Assembly (NCBI RefSeq): GCF_024158745.1
Contig: NZ_JAMZAW010000032.1
Coordinates: 28,739 to 92,738 of the forward strand
Length of the DNA stretch: 64,000 nucleotides
Source: Paenibacillus tyrphae
GTDB lineage: Bacteria; Bacillota; Bacilli; Paenibacillales; NBRC-103111
Direction of reading: 5' to 3'
The translations under genes and the position numbers were made by a program. Shown here piece by piece: positions 46,541 to 55,451 of this stretch (position 1 is the first letter of the stretch; each line of letters opens with the position of its first letter). Below the pieces are notes generated by a model. That model worked only from the letters and a program-made list of their open reading frames with translations. It was not told where the DNA came from and ran no database searches.

Positions 46541-49009
46541 TTACAACTCCAAAAACTCTGCCTCTGCTTCAGTAACCTCATACTCCTTAAATTTTAAGTA
46601 TTTCTTTATCGTACTCGTCATTTTCAAAGGATAAGGCTGTGCCGATGTCGATTCCAAGGTAATGCACACTTCACGTAAGCGATGTACCATCCAAGCCAAG
46701 CGCTCTCGATCTTGCCTATCCATCGGACCTAATGGCATATATTCCACAACTCGGGGTTGTTGGAAAGCCGTTTCTGGGTTATCGTACTTGGTCATGGCTT
46801 TGGCAATATTCATCTGGGTCTTGGGTTTGGTTCCGACACCATAATACAGTCCTGACTCGTTATCGGAATAAACACCAATAGAGAAAGACATGGGACGAAA
46901 ACCGTAAGCTGGAACATCCTCATTGGAATTGACACGAATAACGGTTATCCCCTGATCGTCCTGTTTCAATCCAGGCAAGTCAGGGTTCTTGTCACAGACA
47001 ATTTTGTTGTTTTGAATGCCCTCCAACCCTTTATAACGAAGCTCCGCTTCAACTAAAACGATCGGCTCCTTGCCATTCATTCGTTCCATTCTTAACTGCT
47101 CTCCGAACCAGCGTGCTATTTCTTTCTTTTGTGCACCCGGGGCTTTGGGAAGCGGATCAAATTGATCTGTTTGTAACACAGCCTCCGATAAAGTCAACCA
47201 TTCCTCAAGGCCCCGGCTCTTTACCGTTAGTACACCGTCTTCAAATTTCGTAAGAAACGCATAAGTTCCTTTATCACCCGACACCAAATCATAGGCAATG
47301 ATTGGGCGTTGTTCATTTACATCCATATGTGCCTTGTAATCGATAACTCCCGCATCCCCCAATAAATCCAAAATACAGTTGAAGACTTTGTGAATATAGC
47401 TTGACTCAGGTTTATCCTTCTTACGTTTAGACTTTTTTGCACCTTTCTCTGGATAGACGAATTGAGTGATTCTCCCCGTTAATTGAAACCCTTTGCGTAC
47501 GGCTTGCTTGGGATCTGTTCCTTCACCGAGCTTTTTCCAGTCGTCTTTAGGTAATATCTCGATCAAGGAGCACGTTATGAAATGACTCGCTTTAACATGT
47601 TCGATGCTTCGGACGATTTTATTGGTTCGATGTTCATCTGCCAGATTCTTAAACGCTCCGCGATCCAAGCCATCTACATAGTCCCTTCTGTCGCACTTGA
47701 CAATAACGATGCGGTTTCCAGAGGAAGAGTTCAACCTAAAAACTTCTCCGTCAACTTGTTCAGCCAGCAACTTTCCTTTATATTTTTTAGTCTTCAATGC
47801 TTCGACGAGACATTGGTAAAGAGAGTCTGGTCCCCACACTTCAAGCACAAAATCTTTATCGTGACCGCAGTATACAGATGGGATCTGCTCTCTCACTCGC
47901 CTTGCTGTCACTTCTCGCTTCGGCTTGGGTACAAGTGGCAACGACGTAAGCGATCTCCAGTCGGATAAATTCTCCCTTACCATCTCGTAAAATCTCATTT
48001 TCTCCTGAATACTGATTCCCGCTTCAATATAAAGGGAATTATTAAAGACTCGATTATTATGAACTATCCATATCTTAGGGGAGCCATCTGAGTGATACTT
48101 GACTGGATTTGTTAAGATATCCTCAGTCGATAATGGATTGCCCCATAAGACATCGCAAAACAATTCGTCGAGCCCTTCAGACCAACGTGTATAAGGCTCG
48201 GTTCCACCCTCTCTGCGGAAGGATAAACTCGCGTACGAACGTAATCCCATTCCCTGGCCTTTTATAAAAGGATTGTCCATGGAAACCAATAATGTGCTAT
48301 TGATGCCGCCCTTCAGATATTTGGTCTCCTGTGGTTTCGTAATAAACCGCCTTATTCCAGCCGAAACCATCAATAGAAGGCGTTCCGGCTCCCCAGCTCG
48401 ATATTGTAACCGAAATCGGACGACATAAGAAAAAGTACCGGATCTTGTGGATATGGGTTGTGACATGCACTCAGCCTTTTGCGTGGCATATACCTGCGAG
48501 AACGTAAGCTCAACTGGCTCATCCCATTTCTCAAGCAGTAGTTGCTTCGGACTCAAGCAAAATTGATGGGCAACAAGAGCTGGGAACAATTCATATTTTA
48601 ACCTTGAGTCACGATGCACGATGGAATCCACCTTCTCGCTTCGCCAGCCCATTGTACTCGTTTCAAAATCATCCGGTGCAGCTACGCCTTGCCTAGTTGC
48701 TATTTGGTTCATCCATCCCTTAGCGAGTAATAGGATCATTTCAACCGGGACAGGCTGCGTTGCAATGAGCCACGGACGCTTTTCTTCCAGATAAAATTGG
48801 TTATTGACAGAGACGATCTGTGGAAATATACTCTGCAGTTTTTTACCTAAGGGCTTGATCGCAAAGGGCAGCTTAACGCCATTATAAAATTGACGAATAA
48901 ATTCTCGCCAAACCGTTGGAATATCCAGAAGATAGATCTGCTCATTCTTCCAAGCATTTTGATCACTCTCGAAAGCATACAGCTGCAGTAATTTACCAGT
49001 CCGACTCAT
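46541..49009 (-). CDS. pPIWI-RE protein (prokaryotic PIWI, R-E type)
   Basis: I start at ATG 49009, 9 nt after AAAGGA (822 residues); an earlier ATG at 49018 is too close to that site. The N-terminal part (~15-110) matches the pPIWI_RE N-terminal module in pattern (KPLGKKLQSIFPQIVSVNNQ, RPWLIATQPVPVEMILLLAK). The C-terminal RNase H-like PIWI region (~590-815) includes IVLVEAELRYKG, GLYYGVGTKPKTQMNIAKAM and the closing HRLREVCITLE with PYPLKMTSTIKKYL. The family was described by Aravind and colleagues from genome context and predicted to act on RNA:DNA hybrids. The helicase and nuclease partners expected for the family directly precede it, overlapping by 17 bp. Confidence 0.82.
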   Translation of the reverse strand: MSRTGKLLQLYAFESDQNAWKNEQIYLLDIPTVWREFIRQFYNGVKLPFAIKPLGKKLQSIFPQIVSVNNQFYLEEKRPWLIATQPVPVEMILLLAKGWMNQIATRQGVAAPDDFETSTMGWRSEKVDSIVHRDSRLKYELFPALVAHQFCLSPKQLLLEKWDEPVELTFSQVYATQKAECMSQPISTRSGTFSYVVRFRLQYRAGEPERLLLMVSAGIRRFITKPQETKYLKGGINSTLLVSMDNPFIKGQGMGLRSYASLSFRREGGTEPYTRWSEGLDELFCDVLWGNPLSTEDILTNPVKYHSDGSPKIWIVHNNRVFNNSLYIEAGISIQEKMRFYEMVRENLSDWRSLTSLPLVPKPKREVTARRVREQIPSVYCGHDKDFVLEVWGPDSLYQCLVEALKTKKYKGKLLAEQVDGEVFRLNSSSGNRIVIVKCDRRDYVDGLDRGAFKNLADEHRTNKIVRSIEHVKASHFITCSLIEILPKDDWKKLGEGTDPKQAVRKGFQLTGRITQFVYPEKGAKKSKRKKDKPESSYIHKVFNCILDLLGDAGVIDYKAHMDVNEQRPIIAYDLVSGDKGTYAFLTKFEDGVLTVKSRGLEEWLTLSEAVLQTDQFDPLPKAPGAQKKEIARWFGEQLRMERMNGKEPIVLVEAELRYKGLEGIQNNKIVCDKNPDLPGLKQDDQGITVIRVNSNEDVPAYGFRPMSFSIGVYSDNESGLYYGVGTKPKTQMNIAKAMTKYDNPETAFQQPRVVEYMPLGPMDRQDRERLAWMVHRLREVCITLESTSAQPYPLKMTSTIKKYLKFKEYEVTEAEAEFLEL

Positions 49010-52000
49010 CGGTCTCATTCCTTTCCATCATGACTTTCATACTGTCTATAAAAGGTCCATATAAACTGCGAAATGCTGGATTTGATTCATGATCCAACAT
49101 GATCTTCAGCCAGTAATCTAACATCGATTCCCCAACGTCCGTGCGCATGGGCTGAGCTAGAAATTTACCATCACAGTAAAACACTCTGGCCGGTGTACCT
49201 TTGCGAAGAAGCCTTCCAATCGTTTGCCAGACTGGGATAAAAGTATACCAGGCTATGGTCTTTCTCTCCACAGGATTTAGTACGGACCAATAGTCTGGTT
49301 TACGGTACATCCGATGAAGTAAGCTATTACTTTCGCTGCGAATTAAATCCAGTGCCTGTCTATAAAGCTTGCCTTCAAAATCGGCACGTTCAATGAAGTC
49401 AGGCAGTTTGGCATGCAAAAGTTGGATTAGATAAGTCATGTCCTGCGGAATCGGATATGGACGTATCATAAAAAACACCGATCCAAATAATGAACCTTTC
49501 GTATCATCCAGAATGTTGTAACCGCGACTTATCGCAAGTAAAGGGGCGATCAGCACATCAGCGTTTTCGTTAGCAAACCGCTCTAATTCTGCTCTTGAAA
49601 ACTCGGCTTCATAGAATGGATCCGGGTTCCTCGTTAACTGGCGGTATCTATTTTTCCAAGAAGAATGGGATGCAAATACGGCTCCGACATCAACAACGTC
49701 TTCATATGAGTTGACAATCAACAGTACTTTACGATTAGCTCCAGCATAACGCCACTCCATCAATTCTTGTTCAATCTTGGACATCAACTTGGCGGTTAGC
49801 GCACGTAAATTTCGTTCTCTCCTATCCTCAATCTCACCAGATATTTGGATAGGTTTTTCCTTTCCGTGTTCATAGACCGGATAATATTCCTGGTGAATGA
49901 CTGGAACACCCAAATTGGATTCCAACAGCCACCCGGGTAACGAGGCAATATGATAATGCGCCGACCCAGGAGCCAGACTTGTACCGGAAAGCAGAACAAC
50001 CGCAGGCCCTTCGTATCCATCAATTCCAGCATAGATCGATTTCCAGTCTTCAAGGAGAAGACGACCGACACTTGAATATTGAACAGCTTTGAAAGTACCT
50101 GTTTCATTTCCAGGTTTTACTTCATACAAATACCCGGTCATACGCCCAGTCATCGCTTCTTTCATAATTGCCGAAAATTCACGTTGAATCGAGTAAAGTC
50201 CTTCGAATTCAGATAATTTCCCCAACTTGGCTTGAACTAGTGGATAAAGATCCATGAACACTTGTATATCATGATCGATAAGTGCAAGACATAGATATAA
50301 TTCCAACGAATGAACCGGGAACTTCAATCTTCCTATGGGGGTTGTCTCACCGCCCAACTTATGGAGAATGGCAGTTAAAGCTTGTTCCCGCTCCTTCATT
50401 GTTCGCGCTTGCAGCATTTTCGTTACATCTGCATAGATATGGTGTTCCAGCGGATGGTCCGCATAGTTACGCAACTCCTGTTCGATTCTCTCCCGATCTT
50501 GTTCATCCTTGGCAAAAGCACCACTGATGCGATAAGCTTCGGTAGAGAGCCGTAATAACTTCCGATACAAAAACTGAGCGAATTCTGGCGATAAATTCAA
50601 TGTACGATATACGCCGCGACGGATGGTGCTTTCAAGGCGATTAAGGACATCCATCCAATCTTGTACAACCTCGTCATGGGCGTACTTGCCATAATGGCCT
50701 ATCGTTTTACGGAAAGATTCTAACAAGGTCTTCTCAAAGAGGTGCTGGGAGTTTCCAAACAAAGCAATCTCGGAGACGAAGGAATCGTCGAATTGCTTCT
50801 GAACCGCATCGGCTTCATCAACGAAAATGATATCAAGCAAGTCATACATCGCTTCATAGATTGTTCTTTCATAAGGGTCCAGCATAATCGGTAGTTTGGA
50901 TTTCAATATGCTTGCTGAGGTTGTAACCCAAACTTCCGCATGGATCAGGGCTGCGAAATCGCGATAGATTCCGCAACTGGCAGCATAGGGGCATACGCAC
51001 TTTTTCTCCTGCTGTATTAACTGACGGCATGGATAATCCGTCGTGTCTTCGTGGTCATTGGCAAGAGCATGAATGATGCAAAAATCGGATACATGTCGGA
51101 GTTCCAGATAAGAGTCCTGCCCCCAATCCGTTACATCCCGAATCTGATGGCGACGGGCGGATATATAGTCTTTCTGATGTTTACGGCGGCCCGATCTTCC
51201 AATTACAGGAACAGCGTTAATGCCCAATAAACGAAGTTCCTTAACCCGATTTAATACTTGGGGTACACTGCTCTCAATAAATCCGATACGAGCTCCCTCT
51301 CGGACTAATCGATCCGTCTCCAACACCATAAGTGTCGATTTACCCGACCCCAGTCCCCCCACGATATGCTGTAAGCCCTTATACTCAAACTGTCGAACAC
51401 TGGGGTTTGTCAATGATTTTAGTTTAAGCCCAATCCCTGCCCGTTCCTTCCATTCTGAGGCTACCGAAGCTTCTCGCATCCCCTCTGTCTGATAAGTATA
51501 TTCGTCCCCAAGTTGAAGTGTAAATTCCCCCTTGGTTCTGTATCTCGGAAATGTTGGCGTATTATCCAACGGCGATGGAATTGCTCCGCCATAACGAATG
51601 GACTCTTGCTCCTGGTTACATTTGTTGTAGTGGAACTTGCCTGATGTAGCAAAGCGTATGTCTTTTGACTGATGGGCAACAGCTTGTTCTAATAATTGGG
51701 TGTACCATTTCCTGCGATCGGAGTACAACGCAGGAGTCCGGAGTCTCCAATGTCTACCGTCGATTTCGTATAATCTATATTCATCCGAAACTTCTTCATA
51801 TCGTTCGAATAAGCTGTCCCATGTCATCCTTGAGCGAATAGAACTAAATAAGACTCTTAGACGGTGCGCAATCTCCTTCCAAGCATGCTTAGGAAGAATA
51901 GGAGAATCGTAACCTGATAAAATCGAATATCCCTCTTGGATATCAATAGCAGGATCGATCATCAAACATCCCGTGACGAATAATTCGACAGTATAAATGG

Positions 52001-52082
52001 TTTCAATGTTTTGCCGCGGCAATCCAGACGGCAGGAGACGTGAAAGAAACTGCTCAAAATAGGTCCAATACGATACTCTCAT
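48993..52082 (-). CDS. DinG-like helicase of the pPIWI-RE system
   Basis: A 1029-residue protein, overlapping the nuclease gene by 4 bp. Walker A is GGLGSGKST (~246). A cysteine set, CRQLIQQEKKCVCPYAASC (~351-370), fits the iron-sulfur position of XPD/DinG helicases. Walker B is IIFVDEAD (~421); the C-terminal motor includes VWQTIGRLLRKG. The ~230-residue N-terminal extension is that seen in pPIWI-RE-linked helicases. It should unwind or load onto DNA for the PIWI partner. Confidence 0.85.
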   Translation of the reverse strand: MRVSYWTYFEQFLSRLLPSGLPRQNIETIYTVELFVTGCLMIDPAIDIQEGYSILSGYDSPILPKHAWKEIAHRLRVLFSSIRSRMTWDSLFERYEEVSDEYRLYEIDGRHWRLRTPALYSDRRKWYTQLLEQAVAHQSKDIRFATSGKFHYNKCNQEQESIRYGGAIPSPLDNTPTFPRYRTKGEFTLQLGDEYTYQTEGMREASVASEWKERAGIGLKLKSLTNPSVRQFEYKGLQHIVGGLGSGKSTLMVLETDRLVREGARIGFIESSVPQVLNRVKELRLLGINAVPVIGRSGRRKHQKDYISARRHQIRDVTDWGQDSYLELRHVSDFCIIHALANDHEDTTDYPCRQLIQQEKKCVCPYAASCGIYRDFAALIHAEVWVTTSASILKSKLPIMLDPYERTIYEAMYDLLDIIFVDEADAVQKQFDDSFVSEIALFGNSQHLFEKTLLESFRKTIGHYGKYAHDEVVQDWMDVLNRLESTIRRGVYRTLNLSPEFAQFLYRKLLRLSTEAYRISGAFAKDEQDRERIEQELRNYADHPLEHHIYADVTKMLQARTMKEREQALTAILHKLGGETTPIGRLKFPVHSLELYLCLALIDHDIQVFMDLYPLVQAKLGKLSEFEGLYSIQREFSAIMKEAMTGRMTGYLYEVKPGNETGTFKAVQYSSVGRLLLEDWKSIYAGIDGYEGPAVVLLSGTSLAPGSAHYHIASLPGWLLESNLGVPVIHQEYYPVYEHGKEKPIQISGEIEDRRERNLRALTAKLMSKIEQELMEWRYAGANRKVLLIVNSYEDVVDVGAVFASHSSWKNRYRQLTRNPDPFYEAEFSRAELERFANENADVLIAPLLAISRGYNILDDTKGSLFGSVFFMIRPYPIPQDMTYLIQLLHAKLPDFIERADFEGKLYRQALDLIRSESNSLLHRMYRKPDYWSVLNPVERKTIAWYTFIPVWQTIGRLLRKGTPARVFYCDGKFLAQPMRTDVGESMLDYWLKIMLDHESNPAFRSLYGPFIDSMKVMMERNETDESDW

Positions 52083-53143
52083 CTGTTCATTGCCTCCCCT
52101 GCCAAATGCTTCTGAACAACCTGCTCATTTATGACTTTCAGATGACTCGCATGGGCCATGAGTGCTTGTGTAACGAGCCTTGAATAACCGGGGTATATTT
52201 TCGTTCGGTATTGTGGAATGACAATATACACATGTGAGTCTCGATATTTCTCTAGTTGGTGGGGTTGCATTTTATTGAAGAAGTTAGCCAGATGTAGGGG
52301 ATGCTTAAAATCTTTCATATCCAGATAAACGATATGCGTGTCCAATTCAACAGCCAGATCGAAGCGATCAACTTGCGGAAAGAGTGTAACCTTGTAGCCA
52401 TTCTTCGTTAACCAAGCTTTAGCTGCAAGTTCCGCCAGCCCTGGCAGCATGGTGTAACGATAAATTCCGTAACGCAATCGATGCATCGGCTCCGGGGTTT
52501 CCCATTTCTTAAGCTCTCCGCGACTTGCGATTTTCCCGCAAAGGTCTTCGGTTCCACATTGCCAGTGATTATTTCGAAACTCCAGCGTCCATCCGCATCG
52601 TGGACATATGCGATATCGTTCTATATCGTCCGTTATTTCTTCATAGCAGCGGCTTAGCCATTTCATCAGTTCCGGATCCTTAAGCTCCAGCCCAAACTCC
52701 ATTAAACGGTAGGAAGATATCACCGGATTGGTGATAAGGAACGCTCGAAGTTTCCTGTACTTCTCCTCTAACATAGGCATTGTCCCCCGGCAGTAGCGCA
52801 ATATCTCTACTATTTCTTGTGTCTGAGCTTCTTCCGGTGAATCGTACATGAATTTAAAATCACAAGCATCTGGCGATAGGCCCAGATCAGGAATCAAGAG
52901 CGGCGCTTCCTGCGGATAGATACCGGCTACTGAAATCCCCCATTCTTCTGCCGGTTTTTGCAACAATTGAATCAGCGAAGGCAAATCAATTGGAGCTTCT
53001 TTTCCCTCCAACATTAGTAGGCGAACAAACTGCATATGCCCTTGACGCAACAGAGCCGGCGGCTCACCGAGTTCTTTCCCCCATTGTTCCAAACCGGCGA
53101 TTACATTCAGTAGACAATCTCTTACTGCTTGATCTTTTTCCAT
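52079..53143 (-). CDS. Restriction-endonuclease-fold protein of the pPIWI-RE system
   Basis: I start at ATG 53143 behind AGGTGG (354 residues); GTG 53176 lacks a good site. A zinc ribbon (ICPRCGWTLEF, WQCGTEDLC, ~180-205) is followed by a PD-(D/E)XK core (QVDRFDLAVEL, then IVYLDMKDFKHP, ~252-278). It is first in the six-gene operon and is preceded by a perfect LexA box. This is the third member of the canonical pPIWI-RE trio. Confidence 0.82.
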   Translation of the reverse strand: MEKDQAVRDCLLNVIAGLEQWGKELGEPPALLRQGHMQFVRLLMLEGKEAPIDLPSLIQLLQKPAEEWGISVAGIYPQEAPLLIPDLGLSPDACDFKFMYDSPEEAQTQEIVEILRYCRGTMPMLEEKYRKLRAFLITNPVISSYRLMEFGLELKDPELMKWLSRCYEEITDDIERYRICPRCGWTLEFRNNHWQCGTEDLCGKIASRGELKKWETPEPMHRLRYGIYRYTMLPGLAELAAKAWLTKNGYKVTLFPQVDRFDLAVELDTHIVYLDMKDFKHPLHLANFFNKMQPHQLEKYRDSHVYIVIPQYRTKIYPGYSRLVTQALMAHASHLKVINEQVVQKHLAGEAMNR

Positions 53144-53232
53144 TTGAGCACCACCTGAAATAGATAAGTCGACCACTTTCCCATCAAATCATGCTTTCAA
53201 TGTTACCGAATAAATTGATTCTTTGGGATTAT

Positions 53233-53280
53233 TATATCAAAGAGCATTGACCAAATATCGTCAACGAACAAATGTTCCAA
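53233..53280 (-). promoter_or_regulatory. Perfect LexA (SOS) box and promoter of the pPIWI-RE operon
   Basis: CGAACAAATGTTCC at 53267-53280 matches all 14 positions of the Bacillus LexA consensus CGAACRNRYGTTYC. Directly next to it on the minus strand is TTGACG (53266-53261), a good -35, with TTTGAT 17 bp on (or TATAAT at 53238-53233 with a poor -35). The distance to the first gene is about 90-120 bp. LexA bound here would block the polymerase. Confidence 0.75.
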
Positions 53281-53348
53281 ACAAATAAACGACTAATTAT
53301 CTTAGCCGTTTAAACTCTTGAGTTATTGTATTCCCTATCGTGGAGACA

Positions 53349-53551
53349 TTGACAACATGTCCAACAATCTTTTATAGTATGAAACATAGGCAGTGTCATT
53401 GGCAGAATTTTCCCCTGTTTTACAGGTATCGCGGAGAATTCCTCTGCTGAATTCTTAATGGTTTAACTGTTAATGAATATAAGTCTCTGGCCACGCGGCG
53501 AAAGGGATCCGAATTTCCACAGGTAACTGTGGTACTTTGGGTCCCTTTTTT
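53349..53551 (+). ncRNA. Promoter, structured leader and terminator of unknown class
   Basis: TTGACA (53349-53354) and TATAGT (53373-53378) with 18-bp spacing form a strong promoter. The transcript of about 165 nt contains small hairpins (CCTGTTTTACAGG near 53420) and ends in a nested stem: AAAGGGA with TCCCTTT outside, and CCACAG-GTAA-CTGTGG inside, followed by a T-run (53501-53551). It could be a small RNA or an attenuator or riboswitch ahead of the recombinase trio. I do not recognise a known class. Confidence 0.6.
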
Positions 53552-53585
53552 GTTTTTCTAATGCCTTTTGAAAGAGGTAATGTTT

Positions 53586-53735
53586 ATGGGGCTTGTTACA
53601 CCTAGGCAAATCAAATGTATTAAAGGCGATCATTTTCAACAAAATGTCCAGTCTGCAATTAAGGCTCTCGTAAAAACAAGATCAAAGAAAAAAGGAATGT
53701 ATCATTCAAAAACTAAACACGTTTCAGAATGTTAA
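53586..53735 (+). CDS. Small basic protein after the leader RNA
   Basis: A 49-residue frame, ATG 53586 with AGAGG about 9 nt before. It is Lys/Arg-rich (SAIKALVKTRSKKKGMYHSK). It follows the terminator at 53551 and its 3' end overlaps the opposite small gene by 23 bp. It is not recognised and could be spurious. Confidence 0.35.
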   Translation: MGLVTPRQIKCIKGDHFQQNVQSAIKALVKTRSKKKGMYHSKTKHVSEC

Positions 53736-53874
53736 CGGAACTGTTGGATCCGATTTTCGTATCGACATTTTCGACCGTAACTTTAGCCTTCAACAGCTCT
53801 ATTGCTGACCAGAGTGACTTTTTATGATTATCCCCTGTTATTACTACAATTTTGGTCGGTTCTACTTTTGCCAT
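53713..53874 (-). CDS. Small hypothetical protein before the recombinase trio
   Basis: A 53-residue frame with a good ribosome site (AGAGGTGAG before ATG 53874). The sequence starts MAKVEPTKIVVITGDNHKKS. The alternating beta-like pattern makes a real small protein likely. It is divergent from the first recombinase (64-bp gap) and may be a regulator or accessory factor. No family recognised. Confidence 0.5.
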   Translation of the reverse strand: MAKVEPTKIVVITGDNHKKSLWSAIELLKAKVTVENVDTKIGSNSSVNILKRV

Positions 53875-53938
53875 TTTCTCACCTCTGTCTACTAATTTTT
53901 TGAAAGTTTGTGCGAGCCCACATTAAGGAGGTTTCAAT

Positions 53939-55447
53939 ATGGAAATTAATGAATTGAATAGTAGCCATATGCCACAAAACGATTTGTGGAAAGGAACAGA
54001 ATTGTTTCTGTGGAATGCTTCTTCCACAGAAGAATTTATAAATGGAATAAAAAATCCTCACGATGAGCATCTTACAACTGACGCCATTTGGGACGTTAGT
54101 AAGAGCAAAGTGAGGAATATTATGGACACACTATTTAATTATGACTACAATGATTCAACTGCTGCGCCCCACCCTAAAAGAAATATCTCTGATTGGTTGT
54201 GGGAGCAGGTAATTCAGCCAAACATCAAATTGGATAAAGTTAAATTAATTTTGAAATGGATCCAGACATCAAAGACACCGATCACACTTTATAATTTCTA
54301 CGAAGTAGCAATGGAATTCCAACAGCGCATCTCTACATACATTAAAAAACCGGTTTGGCAGCTAAATGATCAAGATATTACAAAAATGAATTTTCAGTAT
54401 TGTTTGAAATACGTCAATTCAGCCTTAGAGAAATCTTTTCTCCTACAATTCGCTAAATTCTATTTCCCAGGCGAAAAATACAATATAGTCAAGCAAAGCA
54501 AAAAAACTAGAACTAAGCTGGGGGATCATGAACTGCATCCGTATTTAAAAGCTTTCAATGACCAGCTTAAATCCGAAGGCTGTACAATAGGGCATACGAA
54601 GGATGTAAATCGCGCCGTAATGTTGTTTCTAAATTGGCTTGTTGATAATCACGCTAGTTTCAATGAATTCTCAGCGAATTCGATTCCTGTTTGGTTAATT
54701 GAAAGAGACCATATTTTAGAATTTGAGAATCACCTTAAACGTTGCCATTCAAAGGGCCTTTACAGCGAAATTACTGTCAGCAATAAATTCTACTGTGTGA
54801 TTACGTTCTTTAAGTATCTATATGACAACAGAATTATCCCAAAGAATATCGGTTCAATAAGAGGAATTTCAGCAGAGAGGTATTTGCATCGTGATATTCC
54901 CAGTAAAGATCAATTATCAGATTTCTTCAGTATTATAGCTAGTTACTCGGATGATCCTGAGTATGATACAGCATTTTTTGGATCTCTTCTTCATCTCGGA
55001 CTACGATTCTGCGAAGCCGAGCGTCTAAATTGGGATGATATCAATTTCCAAGCAAGGATAATCAAAATCCGAGGAAAAGGTAAAGCCGGAAAACCTGTGC
55101 CTTTGCACTTGCCGGGTAAGCTTTATCAATACTTGGAAGCTTTATATAAAGTTCGTTCAGACGAACAAGCGGTTTTTAAGGGAAACCAATCAAAAAGAGT
55201 CTTTTATGGAAAGATGTTAAATAAGTACAAGTTATACTCATTGATTTCCGGCTGGACTTTCCCTGGAGGTCTTCATTTGTTCAGACATACATTTATCACA
55301 AAACTTAGCCTTAGAAAAAACGTTCATCCGCAAATCATCAAACGTCTAGCTCGACATGACAGACTTGAGACGACCTCAAAGTATTTGCATAGACAAGATC
55401 AGGAACTCAAAAATGCATTGCAAAAAATCGATTCTATATGGAGATGA
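53939..55447 (+). CDS. Tyrosine recombinase 1 of a trio
   Basis: A 502-residue protein, ATG 53939 behind AAGGAGG. The catalytic set is LGLRFCEAERL (Arg ~353), HLFRHTF (~446), a later His in LARHDRLETTS, and Tyr in TSKYLHR (~481). An N-terminal SAM-like DNA-binding region lies at ~200-300. The first ~190 residues are extra. Three adjacent tyrosine recombinases in one operon are the hallmark of RIT (recombinase-in-trio) elements. The gene is AT-rich relative to its surroundings. Confidence 0.88.
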   Translation: MEINELNSSHMPQNDLWKGTELFLWNASSTEEFINGIKNPHDEHLTTDAIWDVSKSKVRNIMDTLFNYDYNDSTAAPHPKRNISDWLWEQVIQPNIKLDKVKLILKWIQTSKTPITLYNFYEVAMEFQQRISTYIKKPVWQLNDQDITKMNFQYCLKYVNSALEKSFLLQFAKFYFPGEKYNIVKQSKKTRTKLGDHELHPYLKAFNDQLKSEGCTIGHTKDVNRAVMLFLNWLVDNHASFNEFSANSIPVWLIERDHILEFENHLKRCHSKGLYSEITVSNKFYCVITFFKYLYDNRIIPKNIGSIRGISAERYLHRDIPSKDQLSDFFSIIASYSDDPEYDTAFFGSLLHLGLRFCEAERLNWDDINFQARIIKIRGKGKAGKPVPLHLPGKLYQYLEALYKVRSDEQAVFKGNQSKRVFYGKMLNKYKLYSLISGWTFPGGLHLFRHTFITKLSLRKNVHPQIIKRLARHDRLETTSKYLHRQDQELKNALQKIDSIWR

Positions 55448-55451
55448 TTTT

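Noticed and set aside
53401..53551. Known riboswitch classes or a hammerhead ribozyme for the leader RNA
   Set aside because: I looked for conserved cores (TPP, FMN, SAM, lysine, c-di-GMP, ZTP, hammerhead CUGANGA) and found none that fit.
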